Origin: Owenia fusiformis
Taxonomy: Eukaryota > Annelida > Polychaeta > Sabellida > Oweniidae
Direction of reading: 5' to 3'
Assembly (NCBI GenBank): GCA_903813345.2
Contig: CAIIXF020000010.1
Location: forward strand, 7,801,169-7,865,168
DNA: 64,000 bases
Numbering within the stretch: position 1 is the stretch's first letter; each line of letters opens with the position of its first letter. The notes under the pieces were generated by a model. The model was not told where the DNA came from. It made no database searches and saw nothing but the letters and a program-made list of their open reading frames with translations. Shown one piece after another: positions 1 to 13,825 of the stretch. The translations under genes and the position numbers were made by a program.

Positions 1-276
1 CTTAGGCTTTCCTAAAAGTAATATTTTGTTTTATAATTTTGCAAAAAAACAAACTTAAACCTGAAATAAGGAAAGAAATTGTTTACTTTTCTGGGTTTGT
101 TTACCTGTGAAAATGTCATTTTGATGATCATATGTGAATCAGTAATTTGTTGTATAATCTGTTGATGGATTTACTCAGGTCATTAGTTGCTTTAATTTAT
201 CTTGTTCAAATAAACAATCTCTACAGAATAAACAGTCATATAACCTCTAAATAATGATTATGTTTTGTTCCTCTAG

Positions 277-3200
277 GGTTTTGTACGTACATTATGTTAC
301 GCTAACTGTGCAGTGGATTTCCATCCCACATGCTGGAGAAAAGTGAAGTCTGCTGGGGGTGAAAAACTCTCTGACAAGGTACACAAGTTTAAATTGCCTC
401 ATGTCGTGTACCAAAGTCAACATAGGGGATACAAATCAGATCTGTTATTTATATTAGCCTGTATGAATTTTGATTTTATGTCAATCCAGAATATCTCCTA
501 TTCTCTCTGTTTTTAATGTCAAAACTCATATTTTGTGCATGCATTGAGGATTAAGTCTGCTATATAAACTCACTTTGTGAGCATAAGGGTCATGGGTCCT
601 TAATAGGATAGTTTCTAAATAGCAGAAAAATCAATGAAATCTCGTGCTGCCATCTTTTATTCAGCTTTTAACTCTGGCTAGAGCTCCATTCACTTACATG
701 CTAAAATCTTGGAAAAGTGGCTTAATTTCATGATTTATCAAAGTGTGTTTGTTGAATCTGTATAAAACTTGAATGATATACCACATGATGACCCTGTTTA
801 TGAACATGTTGTGATTAAACATGCTAATGTTGATTGACATACAAATAATCCACGGTTTTAAAGAATTTTAGCATTGCATCTATGGACATTTGGCCCAACT
901 TTTTTTAAATTGTCATAGAAAATTATTCAAATTACATAACTGTGTAAATCAAAGCTATTTTAGGAGAAAACATTCCACTGAATTCAAATATACCATTTAA
1001 AAGAAGGTAATGTAAGTCATTAGAGGTCTAATATGCAAGTCTCTTAAAATCTCACGAAAAACGAGATTTAGCGAGATTTCAAAAGCTATATGGAAACTAT
1101 ACTATTGATAAAATATAAAAACCTATATAAAGTTGACACTGCTTGTTGTGTTCTCATTCAAACTTATTCACTTCAAAATGTCGTGATAACATCACTTTAG
1201 AGATCAGCTTTCGATACATGTTCTGTGGTATATGAGATCTATTGGAGATGAATATTTCTAGGACTACCTGAATTTGTCATGTTTCACACCTGACTGTCCA
1301 GCTGCTATATATAAGATACAAGTCTATGAGGATACTGGCGATGTCAAGAAAACATTTGAAGCCCCTCCACTTATACCAGAAAGAAAAATTATCAAACCAC
1401 AGAAAAAGTTGCCTCCGTCAAGGTGAGAAAGGCTGTATTATTAAAGTTCAAATTATTGGTCAAATTATTAAAAGTGCAAATTTGAAAAATATTAAGAAAA
1501 TTATGTAAATCATGAACTATTTTAATCTTATTGACCATTTTTGTAGCAGAATGTATCGCAAAAATTGCAATTGTCATATGTTTACAGAAAAGTTTTAAAC
1601 TAGTTACCTGAACAGTGAATTAAAGACATGACTGTTTTGAATCAAAAGTAATTTATGCTTATTGGTGAATAGTAGTATGTAAAATATAGATTTGATTTAG
1701 TTTTGTTAAAACATAAGAAGTGATGTTTTGTGCTTCTTTCTAAATGGATGAGTTGAATGTAGATTTTTTTTATATGATTATAGATATTGGCTTTAAAGGA
1801 ATATTCCTTGCCAAAGCATTTCTCTCCTCATATGGTAGCTATAACCATATGTATGCTTGCCATGTTTAGCAAAACACGCAAAAATGTTTTGATATGGTCA
1901 AATTTGATCACTTAGAAATGTGATGCTCAATTCCAGTAAGCTGCCATCTTTTAAAATTTCACACAGGAAGTGATGTCATCGACTCTCAACTTTGCATATA
2001 GCATTAGGTGAGGAGCTATAAAGAATTACAAAACCAGCTAAATATTCTTTTTCAACTTTGTATCTTATTTAATCCTTTTGAAAATCTCTTCTTTTATTCT
2101 AAGTTGACAAGTCCTGAAAATATTTTTGCACAGAAAGTAATGATCACATGTCTAGAAGTGATTTTGAGCTACTTTCCTATCTGTTATGGGCAAGGTTATA
2201 GAAGTTGAGAGTTGATGACATCACTTCCTGCAAGAAATCTTAAAAGATGGCAGCTCACTGGAAATAAGCACTAGATTTTTAAATGATCAATATTGACCAT
2301 ATTAAAACATTTTCCCATGTTTTGCTGAATATGGAAACTATATATATGATTATAGCTACCATATCAAGAGAGAAAGGGTCTGGCAAGGAATATTCCTTTA
2401 ATGAAACACACATCTCTGCCCCCCCATTGTTGACAGCAGCTATGTAACTGAATACAATTTATTTATTTTCAGTCTTAAAGTTATTGAAAGAAGACGTGAG
2501 CGGAAAGAGACGAGAAAACGATTGAGAGCAGAGCAAGGAAAGAAATCTCACTCTATTATTGATGTTATTGATGACCTCAAAGATGGTGCAAATAGTGAAG
2601 CAACAAATACTGAAAACAAAGAGAATGACAAACCTAATGGTATGTCTTCAAGGAATAATTGATTTTTATCAAAAGTCAAATCACAAGTACTTTAAGTGAA
2701 ATCAGCAAATCATTTGATTTGATTTTATTGTGTAATATGAATTTGGATGTAAATTGGAGTTAGTGTGAAATTTTATGAAATACTAATACTTTTTCCTTAT
2801 TTTTCATGACTACATTTTGCTTGTTATGTCTTTTATGCAATTTGACTAGATTAGCAAATAGCTTGAATTTATGCTTATTGGTGAACAGTAGTAGGTAAAA
2901 TATAGAGTTTTGTTAAAACATAAGAAGTGGTGTTTTGTGCTTCTTTCTAAGTGGATGAGTTGAATGCAGATTTTTTTATTATAGATATTGGTTTTAATGA
3001 AGCTGACACACTTCTGCCCCCCATTGTTGACAGCAACTATGTAACTGTGCTGAAGAAGGACGAAGAAGAGGAAGATCTGTTTAAGGTATGCAACTAGAAA
3101 TTAATAACAAGGAATGGTGAAAGATAGAAAAAGGTTATTTAATGGGAGGTTTTTGATACAGGGTATTGGATTTACCGAGGGATATACCCTGTATCAAAAA

Positions 3201-6200
3201 CTGAGCATTTAATAGTAGATTATGAGGGTTTATAGTCAAGTCCCTTGGCTCAGTATCTACTCTCTGAATTTGTGACGTCATAGATCTGATGAGCTGGTGA
3301 TATATATATCACCCGCTCACTTCAGAAATCAATTATATTCTGCATGTTATTTACCTATAACACTACTAAGTATGGAATAAAGATTCTTATTCGTTAAATT
3401 TGAACTGTTGAATTTCGAGCATTTTTTACCCAATTGAGAGTGTTATACATGCTATTGCAAAGTTAAGAGAAATATTGCAGGCCGGGAATCTGGATAAACT
3501 GCAATTTAATTTTTCTTTAGGGTGTTAAGACAAAGTCTAAGAAGAAGAAAAAGGCTAAGACTCCAAGCGCAGTATCCCTTACAGGTTATTTCAGCCAAGG
3601 AAAGGGGCTTGAAGATTTAGAAGAAGACAAGTATGTTCACTTGCATTAAAGTCACTTTTGACTCCATAAAAAGTCATTTATACCCAGTTTATCTAAAGCA
3701 GGGTGTGTCATGAGAATATCAAGCCCAATGTTCAAATTGAGTTACAGACCAGTTGCAATTTTAATTTTCAATACATGTTCAAAGAAAAGGCATAGCATAC
3801 GCAGATCAAAACTGGTATAGATTAATTGTGACATCATGGTATAATCAGCATCGTTAATGGAATAAGCTGTAATTTTGATTATTCTTCTATTACATATGGC
3901 AATCAGTATACAGAACTTTGTTTGTAAAATTGATATTTTAGGATTTTTGCGAGTTCAAGGTATTGGCAACTCCTGTTATCTGTTCATTCTATTTAATTCC
4001 AGTGGCGGAGCTGTGAATGTAAAATACTCAGAACTGGACAGTAAAAATCCATTTTCTGTCCCCGTACACCTTAAGCAAGATATTGCCAAGTTTGAGAGTG
4101 AATACAGACCCCCGACCACCGCTGAAGTATTACAGGCCAGGAACCTGGATAAACTTCCATCGGAAACAATCAATATTCAGGAGAATTTATTCTCGTGAGT
4201 AAAACAAGTGTTATGTAAAATGCTATTTTGATGGTAAATGGACAACTTAGACACAAGACAACTCAAATTCTGGATAACTTTGACCACTATTTGAAACAAT
4301 CGATTTCATGTAATACATATGCAATATGTATAGTTTATTTGTATCATGATTTTATATATTGAATTTTTTACTCGAAAAGATACTGTGCCTCTTTTTTCAA
4401 AATTGTAAAGAAGTTGTCTGACATAATGTTTATCTTTTCCTACTGCAAGCCATAATAGAAGTATCAGCAAAGATGATTTCTACACTAAGGTGCAAGTACA
4501 TCACCTTTGTCTTTTTAATAATAGGATGTATGGATAATTTATATGTGGGGATGTTTCACGACCTCACATATAAAATTTTATTCACTTTCAGTTAAGGCAC
4601 CAAATTATGAATGATTGTACAAAGATTTCAAGTAATATTTGATACAAACAGTCATTTTATATCTCCAGGTTCTTTGCTGGTTACTTGAAGGAACATGGTC
4701 CCGTTGCTCTAGATGACATACAGCTACAACGTGAACTTGATCTGTTCCCTGCCGAGGCTTTGGAGCTTATTAAATCTACTGGTGGACTTGGACGATTTCT
4801 CAGGCAATCCCTCCAGTTTGCTCTCATGGACGATGTTGTGTGCCTTATGACTGACGCTGTTCATGCGAAAAAAATTGCAGAACAGCGTAAGCAAACATTA
4901 CGACAGAGTCAACTTGGACTTGACAATTTCCCTGAGATGGGAAGCATATCAAATGCTAGTGTTAATGTGGCACGTCAGGCCTCACTTGGCCTGGAGAACT
5001 TTCCTGAGATAGGAAGTGCCCCTAATGCTGGTGCTAGTATTGCATTCACACAGCAAAGTGTTAATTCCCCTCGTGGTATCATGCCAACAAAACCAATACC
5101 ACGGCGGGATAGCACAAGTAGCACATCAAGCAGTTTGAATTTTCCACCTTTCTCGGAGATATCTTCTGAACATAGTTCCAGATCAAACTCACCCGGAGCA
5201 CCAATCTTACCTGATGGGAAACAACCACTTGGGAATACATCTAGGAATACCCCTGTGCGTAATCCAAGCCCAGGATTAGGGCCCATATCAAAACCCCCAG
5301 GCATTGTCAGTAACCCAAGCATTATAAACAATCCCTTGAGTGCCACTGTAAGTTATCTGAACAATGGTCGGAACACAAACAATGGTTTTAACCCAAATGT
5401 GAACTTTCAAATCAATGGTAGCAACCAGAACAATAGTCATAATATAAACAATGGTTTCAACTCAAACAGTGTGTATGATCAGAGCAGTGATGACAAACAA
5501 AAGAATGGAAATACAAATGTGAACAATTTCCCATCAGTGCATTCAAGTTTAGATTGGACTTCTAGTGATCTAGTTACGGAAAAAAAGACAAATACTGTAA
5601 TGACGTTAGGTTCAATAGCAGATACTGTTGTGAAAACCTCAAATCTTGGGGAAGTATTGAATCCTCTACAGACACTGCCAAATGCAGAAATGACTAAATC
5701 TTTTTCTAAAAGTGCAGATCCAAAAACTAAATCCAATGATAAGAGTCCTGGTTTGGGCTCTGAAAATTTCAAAACTACTGATTTAAACCAACCTATAGGA
5801 GACATAGGGAAAAATATTACACCTCCTAATGTACCTGGTTTAATAGATCCAGAGACTCTATACTCTGCCGATCCCTTAGACATTCTAGGCCCAGATAGCA
5901 AAGGGAAAGGTCTGGAAATGACATATGACACTCCATCTGTTAATACTTCTAACAATAGCAATGGAAGCAACAAACCAACCAATGCAGACATTGACACTGT
6001 CAAAGCAAAATCTCCAAGCTTCGGTACATCTGATGAGAAAGATAAAGAGGCAGTTGTGGAGGACTTGCGGCGTCAGATTCAGATGAAACTGGCCGAGAAT
6101 AAAGCCACCGACATTGACACTGTCAAAGCAAAATCCCCAAGCTTTGTTACACCTGATGAGAAAGATAAAGAGGCAGTTGTGGAAGATTTGCAGCGTCAGA

Positions 6201-9200
6201 TTCAGATGAAACTAGCCGAGAATAAAGCCACAGAGGTTTGTGATGAGAAGATAAAAGAACCCGATCACCTAGGAAATGAAAGGAATAATGAGGGCACTCC
6301 AACTGTTAGTGAAGAGAATGCCACTAAACCTACTGACGCTAAAAGTGAAGAAATCACAAGTAACGAAATAGACAACAACATGAATAGTGAAATTGAACAA
6401 GACAAAACAATTGAAAAAACTCTAGAAAATGATTCTGATATTGAAACTATACATGCATGGAGTAAATTACCGGAGGTTAAATATACATTGGGTACTTTTG
6501 AAGATGAAATATCTCAACTAAAACAGAGCTTAATAGGAGGTAAACCTGAAATGTATGCGAGAACTTCAAACCTAGGTGTAGAATCATGCAAAGAACAAAA
6601 ACAGGCCATGTCTGAGAACTGGGATACAATGAGCCCTAAAAGACTTGATGAGAAAATTGAGAGCCCTCCTGGGCATGAAAACAACAAAGACACTGCTTTG
6701 CAGTCTAGATTTACTCAGCAAAACTTTATGGAGCAATCTTCATATTCTTTGTTTGGAAATGCAGGATCAATGAACCAGTCAGGATTCAAAATGATGGACA
6801 AGTATGAAAGTATTGGTTCTAAATTAGATTCTGGATTTGGTGATTCTCAAGACTCATTTAAAGCAAATCTGTCACCTTTTGGAACTAGAATGAATTACAA
6901 AACGCCATCTATTGAAGGTAGTGAGAACTGGGACCATGAATCATTGTCAAGTTTAAGTTCCCGTAATTCATCCCATAGTGACATCAGATCTGTTTCTGCT
7001 ATTGGAGTTATTGGTGACAAATCCTCTAGATTGAAGGCATCTGCTCTGGCAGAATCAGATCTTGGAACTCAAAAGGTAAACCTTGATCTGGAGGAGCCTG
7101 CTGTACAACTTGACGATGATCATGAATTTGCACGGGAGCAAACGGAGTTGATTATGAGAAATTTATCTGGTCACATAGCCTTTAATGACCCTTCTGTGTA
7201 TAAACAAGTTTACAATGACATTCTTAAGGATTTAAAAAACCCATTATCCACAAAAACAAAATCTGAGGAATCTAAATTGAATAACCCTGAAACAATTGTG
7301 AAATCCCTCCCAGGTCCTGAATGCGACAAAGCTACTCAGGCAGCCCCCATTGTATGTAACAAAGCCTGTAATACTCTCATATATGAACCTTATAAACATG
7401 AATATTTGGAACTGTTGAGAGATCGCGAGAACATGGCTGGTCATTTACAGACCACTCTAGATAAGTATACCCAGTTACAGAATGCAACGGGTATGGAGAT
7501 AAGAATGTTGAAGCAGTCTGTTGATGAACTACAATGCACCAAAGAGGTGAGTTCCTTTCAGATAAAATTGTCGCTAATATTTTTTTTATAAAACTTTGGC
7601 AATCAATTGCATGTCTATTATTGTTTACTAAAGGAATAAATTTATGTATAAAAAAAGAAGATAAAATTGTCTATTGAGCAAAGTTTACAAGATCGCCCAA
7701 AAATTGAAACATTCTACCTGCTGGTCAAAAGTTCTTCTTTAAGGATTTCGGGGCCTTTCTTTCATTTTAGACATGTATATTTGCAATCTTTATATTTGGA
7801 GTAACATAAAAGCCTTGTCATTCCATTGTGTTATTCCAAAAGTTACTCCCAAGTTGTAGTTGTAGTTGCGAAACAGATCCTCATTGTGGCAAATTATAAT
7901 GGAAATTAGTCATTACAAATAGCCTAAAGCCACTTTACCTCATCTTGCTTATGATAAGTTGTCAATTCACATTACCAAAACAGTTCTTATGAGCTTATTG
8001 TTCCTCTTTACAACAATGGTTGCCATGGTTATAACATTGAATTATGTTATAACAATGTTACTTAATAAGTAGATATCCACAATGAAACCTGTCTATTTTT
8101 TCAACTTAAATAGCATATAAAATTCTCCATTTTAATTCAGCTTGATGATCTTTATATTGGTGCATAACACTTAAGTTGTCTCGAATATATAGTATAGTAT
8201 GTATATATGACCCTAAGGGGCATATGTACCTATGTAGTGGACAATCAGTCTGTACACCCTCGTGTATGTTATACATGTAAAAAGTCAAAATGTAAACTCT
8301 TGAATATAAATTTTAGGAATTAGAAAGGGAGCTAAAGGACACAACTAAGTCACTTAAGGATGTAACAAAGAAGCATAAAGATGACAGGAAGGCCTTTAGT
8401 GATGAAGTACAAGCAGTTAGGACTGAAATCAAAGCACTTAAACCTCAACAATTGAAGTAAGAATTAAGTGTTTTATTTTAGGGAAGTGGGTCACATGGGT
8501 TTAAGCTACTTGTTTCCATTTGGACATCTTGTGATGACCCTCTTTCGCCTATTATTGCAGACTTTGATAATCATTTTTACATGTTTATTTTTTAAATATA
8601 TAGAATGAAATGGTCATGAATCTTTCATGACAGTTAATTAATTACACCAATTTCCTTCAAACATTCATATATGTAGAGAACTATTATCTCCTATGGAAAC
8701 TTTGGGCAAATTGTAACAAACAATTAACTATTCAATCAAGATAACATATAATAGACTTTTTGTCATGGTAACATACAATAAACTATTTAGGCAAGGTAAC
8801 ATACAATGAACTATTCAGGCAAGGTAACATACAATGAACTATTCAGTCAAGGTAACATACAATGAACTATGCAGGCAAGGTAACATACAATGAACTATTC
8901 AGTCAAGGTAACATACAACAATGAACTATTCAGTCAAGGTAACATTCAATGAACTATTCAGTCAAGGTAACATACGATGAACTTTCGGTCAAGGTACCAT
9001 TAGATTACCTCTCCAGTCAACTTAAAATATAATAGACTTTTTTCAAGGTAACATGCAATGAACTATTCAGGCAAGGTAATATTCATTGAAATATTCAGGC
9101 GAGTTAAAATACAATGAACTATTCAGGCAAGGTAAAGTACAATGAACTCACTGTATATTCTAGGCTACAGAATGATATTGCTGCCAGAGACCAGGACATA

Positions 9201-12200
9201 AGTAAGTTAAAGGTTGAGTTGAGGGATGCAAAGGGTGTCCACCAGGCTGTCATGTCACAGTTGCAGGAAGAGAAACTTCTAGAATGTTCCAGAGCTGAAC
9301 ATGCTGAGGTTTGTATGACCTTTTTTTTCATTTGAGATATTAATTGTAGTTATTGTGAAATGTGAATGCTTTTTTTCGCACTCATCCAAGGGTTTGTTTA
9401 ATACCCACAGGTTAGTATGTGTACCAAGGAAATTAAAAGACATGGGGCTTTGCAATGGTCCTCATTGTTCTATTGGTTGATAGAATAGTTTACGGTAAGA
9501 AGCTAAACACTAAATACAGAGAATTTATGAACGAGGCATTTTCTGGGTATTATGTTCATCTTTGACTCTTCCTCATTGTTTAAAATTTTAATTTATTGAC
9601 TCATCTATTTCATCAGTGATTCATGATTGGTCTATGCAAAAATAATAGTCCTTTCTTTGAATTAAAGCACAGCTTAGAGTTTTAAAATATTTCAATATTT
9701 ATGTGATAGGTGGAGGTGCTGCAGCTTAAGAGAAACATTAATATTGAGATGCATGACAGGAGCATCAAAGAGGCAGATACCAGACTATCACAGTTAGTCT
9801 CTATGCTGAAAAAGTAAGAGCTTAAGTTTTATGTATTTGCTTAATTATTTTACAAGATATTATGTAAGAAGGAAGGCCTTACGTTTAAATTATTAGCCTG
9901 TCAGTAAAAAGTGTGAACGATCTCTGAACAGATTTACAGTCATACTCTTCACGCATTTAGATAAGTAATGTCTGACTATGTAGCAGCATGTTCCTATAGC
10001 TTGTATATTTCATGTTTTAGGGTACAAGATTCTAACCAGCCTGTTCCGCCACCTTGGATGAAATTATTGACTGACTGGAAGGCCAGGGCAGATAATCTTA
10101 GGAGCACAAAGGACAACATTCTGGTAATGTTATAGCCACTGATTTTTGTGACAAGCACTCAACAGTTGATGGTTTTCGTCACATTCTTATAAAAGTCCAC
10201 TTACAAGCAGATAGGGAATTTCTGAAATAGATAGTAAAAGATTATAGTGTACAAACAAATATAACTTAGCTTGCAAATGCTAATCAAACTACATACAGTA
10301 CACATATACTTCAGTACACATAGTGTGTATATGTAGACTTACTTATGTATCAGAAAAATTTCTGTTGAATCCGATCATCTATTCATATTTTGATCAATTT
10401 CAATGTATTTCCAGGCAGTGTTTGATGAGCAGATTAAACTAGTTAAGTCTGGAAAAAACCTAGGCACACTCCCAGAATTGAACATACCCCCTCCACAACC
10501 TCCATCTGAATTCATGGTAAGTTCTTTTAGTGAATTTTAACCTCTTATGTCATTTTTTCATTAGCTTAATTTTTACTGACATAAGTTAATTCATTTGATT
10601 TTATTGAATCGAAACATATGCAGTGCATCTGTTTCAAAAGTTTAAGTGAGAAAATGTTCATTTCATTTATTTTTGTGTCTCATTTACTTTGGTAATGTAC
10701 ATAATATTATACATGTACAGTTAAATGGCAAATGTGTATGGCCAGTCTTCAAAGGCTTGTGGGAGACTATTTAAACTGAACATAATTACAGGATACCTTA
10801 GTCAGTTTTAAAAATGGAAAATAGACATTATAATTTGAATAGAATAACACAAATAGTGGGGTAAGTTCAGTTCCCTTGTCATCATTCCAGATGCGACCCC
10901 CTGTACCATTGACTGCCATGCCAGCTAGGAGGATGGGGCCTCCACTATCCATGCCATTGCGCCCCTCTGGTGCCACACCCTCTGGTATACAGATGCCCCC
11001 AGGAATTACTCTACCATCAAGTGCTTCCATGCCTTCAATGCATGGGCCCCCAAGTGGAAGTGTAACACCCCCACCCTATATATCCTTACCTCCAGGTGGT
11101 GTCATGGCACCGCCAAAATCAAGCTTTGAGAAAATCATGTTGAGGATTCAGTCCATGTTTCCTAAATATACAAGGTGAGCCTACAAATTGTCATTTATAT
11201 AAACATTCTAAGAACTTCACCATATATTGGCAATGCTCCAATATGTTCAATATATTATTATTCACCTTAGATCAATGCAATGTTACAACATGCAAGTTGA
11301 ACATTCTAGATTTAAATATGGGTACTTACTGGAAGGAATTTAGTATTGAATTTTATTCTGTGGATTAAAAGATCGCCTCTAGGATATAATCTGTTTATTC
11401 CACTGTTGTTTCTTTGGGACAATATTAATCTAATAATATTGAGTATTGTTTCATACCTTTTATAGGACAGAGATCACAAAATTCATTCAGGATGTCCGTG
11501 CGGCACGGAGTGGTTCACTCTCAGGGATGAGTCTTGATGACATCATCCAACATACCACAGAGCGTATCTTACAATGTCAAGTCACTAATCAACAGGTAAT
11601 AACTATAATGTACACTATATTTTATATATGTAGCAATATGCACAGCTGTATCAAACATACAATGTTTCATGATAATATTATAACATTTATCATTTTCATG
11701 CCATCACAATGTAGTGGTGACATTGTTACAGTATTCATGTTTTGAGTTTGGATTTTTTGTCAGTGTTCTGCATCTGTAACACTTTTGTCATCCTAGTGGA
11801 CAATCCTAGTAATAACATCAAAAATGTTTCACCCAAAAGGATCGATTGCTGTATTTCAGGGAGGTGCTGTTAAGTCCCCGCCACCAGTATTCACAATGAC
11901 TAGAGACCCCCGGATGCCTGACCCCCCTTACCCCTCTCAAAGGAGCCGTGAAGCAACCCCTACCCAGGAGATATTCCATGAGGAAGAGGACCCATGTATA
12001 ATTTGTCATGATGAGATGACCATACAGACATCCCTGCTGTTGCGCTGTGGACATAGATTTCACGAGAGTGTAAGTTTATTTATAAGTGAATCTGAAAGGA
12101 AATTACATATGGAATGAATTAGATGAATAAATACAATGTAAGTCTATTCCTTTCCAATAAATCCTAACTCCTTTTATAAACCAAAGAAATCCGGGTATAT

Positions 12201-12539
12201 TGGCTAGATTAATGATGTCATCCTTTATAGGGAAGAATTTTTTTCAGCAAAATTGTAAGAATTTGCAAAAATTAGCAAAAAGTTAATACAATTTCTGCTC
12301 TGAAACTGTAAGAATGACGTCATGACCAATAGGTGACACGATATCCTATGATGCCTATATCTGCCCTGGTCTGCCATTTTATTTGACTTGAATTAGCCAT
12401 CTGTATTTCAAGAATACTCACCATCTTTAAATGCTGTTGTTCATTTCAGTGTATTAAGACTTGGTTCAAAGAACAGAGCACCTGTCCTACATGTAGAGTA
12501 CATGCGCTTCTACCTGAGGAATTCCCCTCTTTGCGATAG
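277..12539 (+). CDS. TTC3/DZIP3-like RING-H2 E3 ubiquitin ligase, 3' part of gene
   Basis: Sixteen exons join in one open frame: 277-378, 1262-1422, 2473-2639, 2985-3085, 3521-3630, 4003-4194, 4669-7546, 8317-8456, 9164-9308, 9710-9813, 10021-10123, 10415-10516, 10891-11174, 11466-11595, 11860-12069, 12450-12539. They give 1,672 residues and a TAG stop; the start codon lies before the window. Seen in order: a Cys-rich segment with FHPTCW in the first exon; a basic/acidic stretch; the conserved block KEHGPVALDD...LFPAEALELI; a huge 2.9-kb exon of low-complexity Ser/Asn-rich sequence with a 41-residue tandem duplication; coiled coil over exons 7-10; a Pro/Met-rich linker; and a C-terminal C3H2C3 RING (CIIC, CGH, FHESC, CPTC) ending LLPEEFPSLR. 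The RING is split by the last intron. The layout matches the TTC3/DZIP3 family of E3 ligases, which pass ubiquitin from an E2 to substrates. TTC3 and DZIP3 cannot be told apart here because the N-terminal region is missing. Confidence 0.88.
1651..2450 (+). pseudogene. Decayed duplicate of an exon plus its upstream intron, split by a MITE
   Basis: Positions 1651-1796 plus 2398-2450 closely repeat 2867-3047, which is intron plus the first part of the working exon at 2985-3085. Shared landmarks are GCTTCTTTCTAA, GGATGAGTTGAATG, ATAGATATTGG and CCATTGTTGACAGCA. The copy has lost the exon's downstream part and donor site, and a TTAA-type MITE splits it, so it cannot act as an exon. It is a relic of local tandem duplication inside this gene. 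Confidence 0.8.
1797..2397. mobile_element. TTAA-flanked MITE with long terminal inverted repeats
   Basis: The ends are AGGAATATTCCTTGCCA and its reverse complement, flanked on both sides by TTAA (1793-1796 and 2398-2401). The inverted arms extend, with divergence, for about 200 bp; inner landmarks are GAAGTGATGTCATCGACTC on the left and its counterpart near 2205-2230. No transposase ORF is present. TTAA duplication is typical of piggyBac and Kolobok-type transposons; which of these is not resolved. Confidence 0.85.
3148..3210. repeat. Hairpin-forming inverted repeat in intron 4
   Basis: The arm TTTTTGATACAGGGTAT is followed after a short loop by its complement ATACCCTGTATCAAAAA. Downstream is the perfect palindrome GGTGATATATATATCACC at 3296-3313. 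The layout resembles the hairpin at about 38030-38160, suggesting a dispersed fold-back element. Confidence 0.6.
8755..9150 (+). repeat. 28-bp minisatellite ending next to an exon
   Basis: The unit contains CAAGGTAACATACAATGAAC then TATTCAGG/T and repeats roughly 13-14 times with substitutions, decaying at both ends. The array runs to within about 15 bp of the acceptor of the exon starting at 9164. Each unit includes AAGGTAAC, which resembles a 5' splice site. Confidence 0.85.
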
Positions 12540-13015
12540 TGATTCCCTGGGGAATACTGTGTTGATGTACATAAAAGGAAATCACCAAGACGAATAGATG
12601 TTTATCTATTGATTAAAAGTGGACTCTCGAGAATAAAGGACTCAAAAGTTTTCCAATTTAAGAATGTTTTTTAATTTAGTTTTGAAGATTCTTAATCAGT
12701 TTTTAAGCCCATCAAATGATGTTATTTTGAAGAATTTTTACATAGCTGCCCACATTCGAAATGGCCACCAGTTTTTTGAAAAAAGTTTTTGTTATACGAG
12801 TCGACATGTTTAGTTCAGAGTTTACATGCTGATATGTCACCACCATATTTTTGTGATATGGAAACATTTAGTACTGCATTGGTTCTCCATGAAATGTTTA
12901 AAATGATGAATGATTTTTAATTGTTTTGTTTGGTGGGAGTCAGTTTTTCAAGTTGTGAGATCATTTTATTTTTTGTACATAGTGCTTTTGTGATTACCTT
13001 CAGTGATTAAAAAGA

Positions 13016-13021
13016 AATAAA
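13016..13021 (+). terminator. Poly(A) signal of the TTC3/DZIP3-like gene
   Basis: AATAAA lies 477 bp after the TAG stop in an AT-rich 3' UTR, with GT/T-rich sequence shortly downstream. It is the first canonical hexamer after the stop on this strand. Confidence 0.6.
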
Positions 13022-13825
13022 GTTCTAAAGTAAAACCACTACTCAAAGTTTTTTGTTCATTGTTATCACAACTGTTTTGAATATATGACACAAGAATTAT
13101 GACACTGTGATTGTATTAAATATTTATATGAGAGGAAGATGGGAGATGATAAGGAGGAAATCACAAGGAAACAAACACTGTTGTTAGCCTCTGCTTCCAT
13201 AGACAGCCACATATCTTATTTTGCCTGGACACCTGTGTCACCAGCTTGATTTACATTCTCATTAGAAACTTATATACATTAAGGGGAGAAAGAGAGGAGT
13301 TGGAGACATGATTTGTTATTAACAGAACTAATTTGTGTACTTCCGTTTTCCCTTCATGTCAACCAAAGATTATTTAACTCAAGAGGTGAACAATTAATGT
13401 TTAACATAGAGTTTATATTTTAACTTTATACAAATATTTACATTTTAAGACATTCATCTTGAATTCATATTATTTACATCATGCAAAATATCTACAACAA
13501 TTTGATGAACAAGACAACAATTTACATCATCCTGTTATCAATTTCCAAAATGGAAGTTTGAATACTAGTATTATGATTACTTTTCTCTTGAAGTATGTGT
13601 ATGAATGACTAACTTTCTCATACTGTACATAACTGTACAAAACAAAACCTGAACCCATGGTTATAATAACTGGAGATGGTTATGGAGACATGTTGCAACA
13701 CTACCATAATTTGAGTTTTAATATAAAGAAACTATGAGATAAATAACACAGTGAACAATATTCAATATAAAATAAGAAATACATAAAATAATATATTCAA
13801 TATCAACTTAATCCAGATGGTTCAC

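Noticed and set aside
4975-6003. Minus-strand frames opposite the large TTC3/DZIP3-like exon
   Set aside because: They are shadows of the + strand coding sequence with no motifs of their own.
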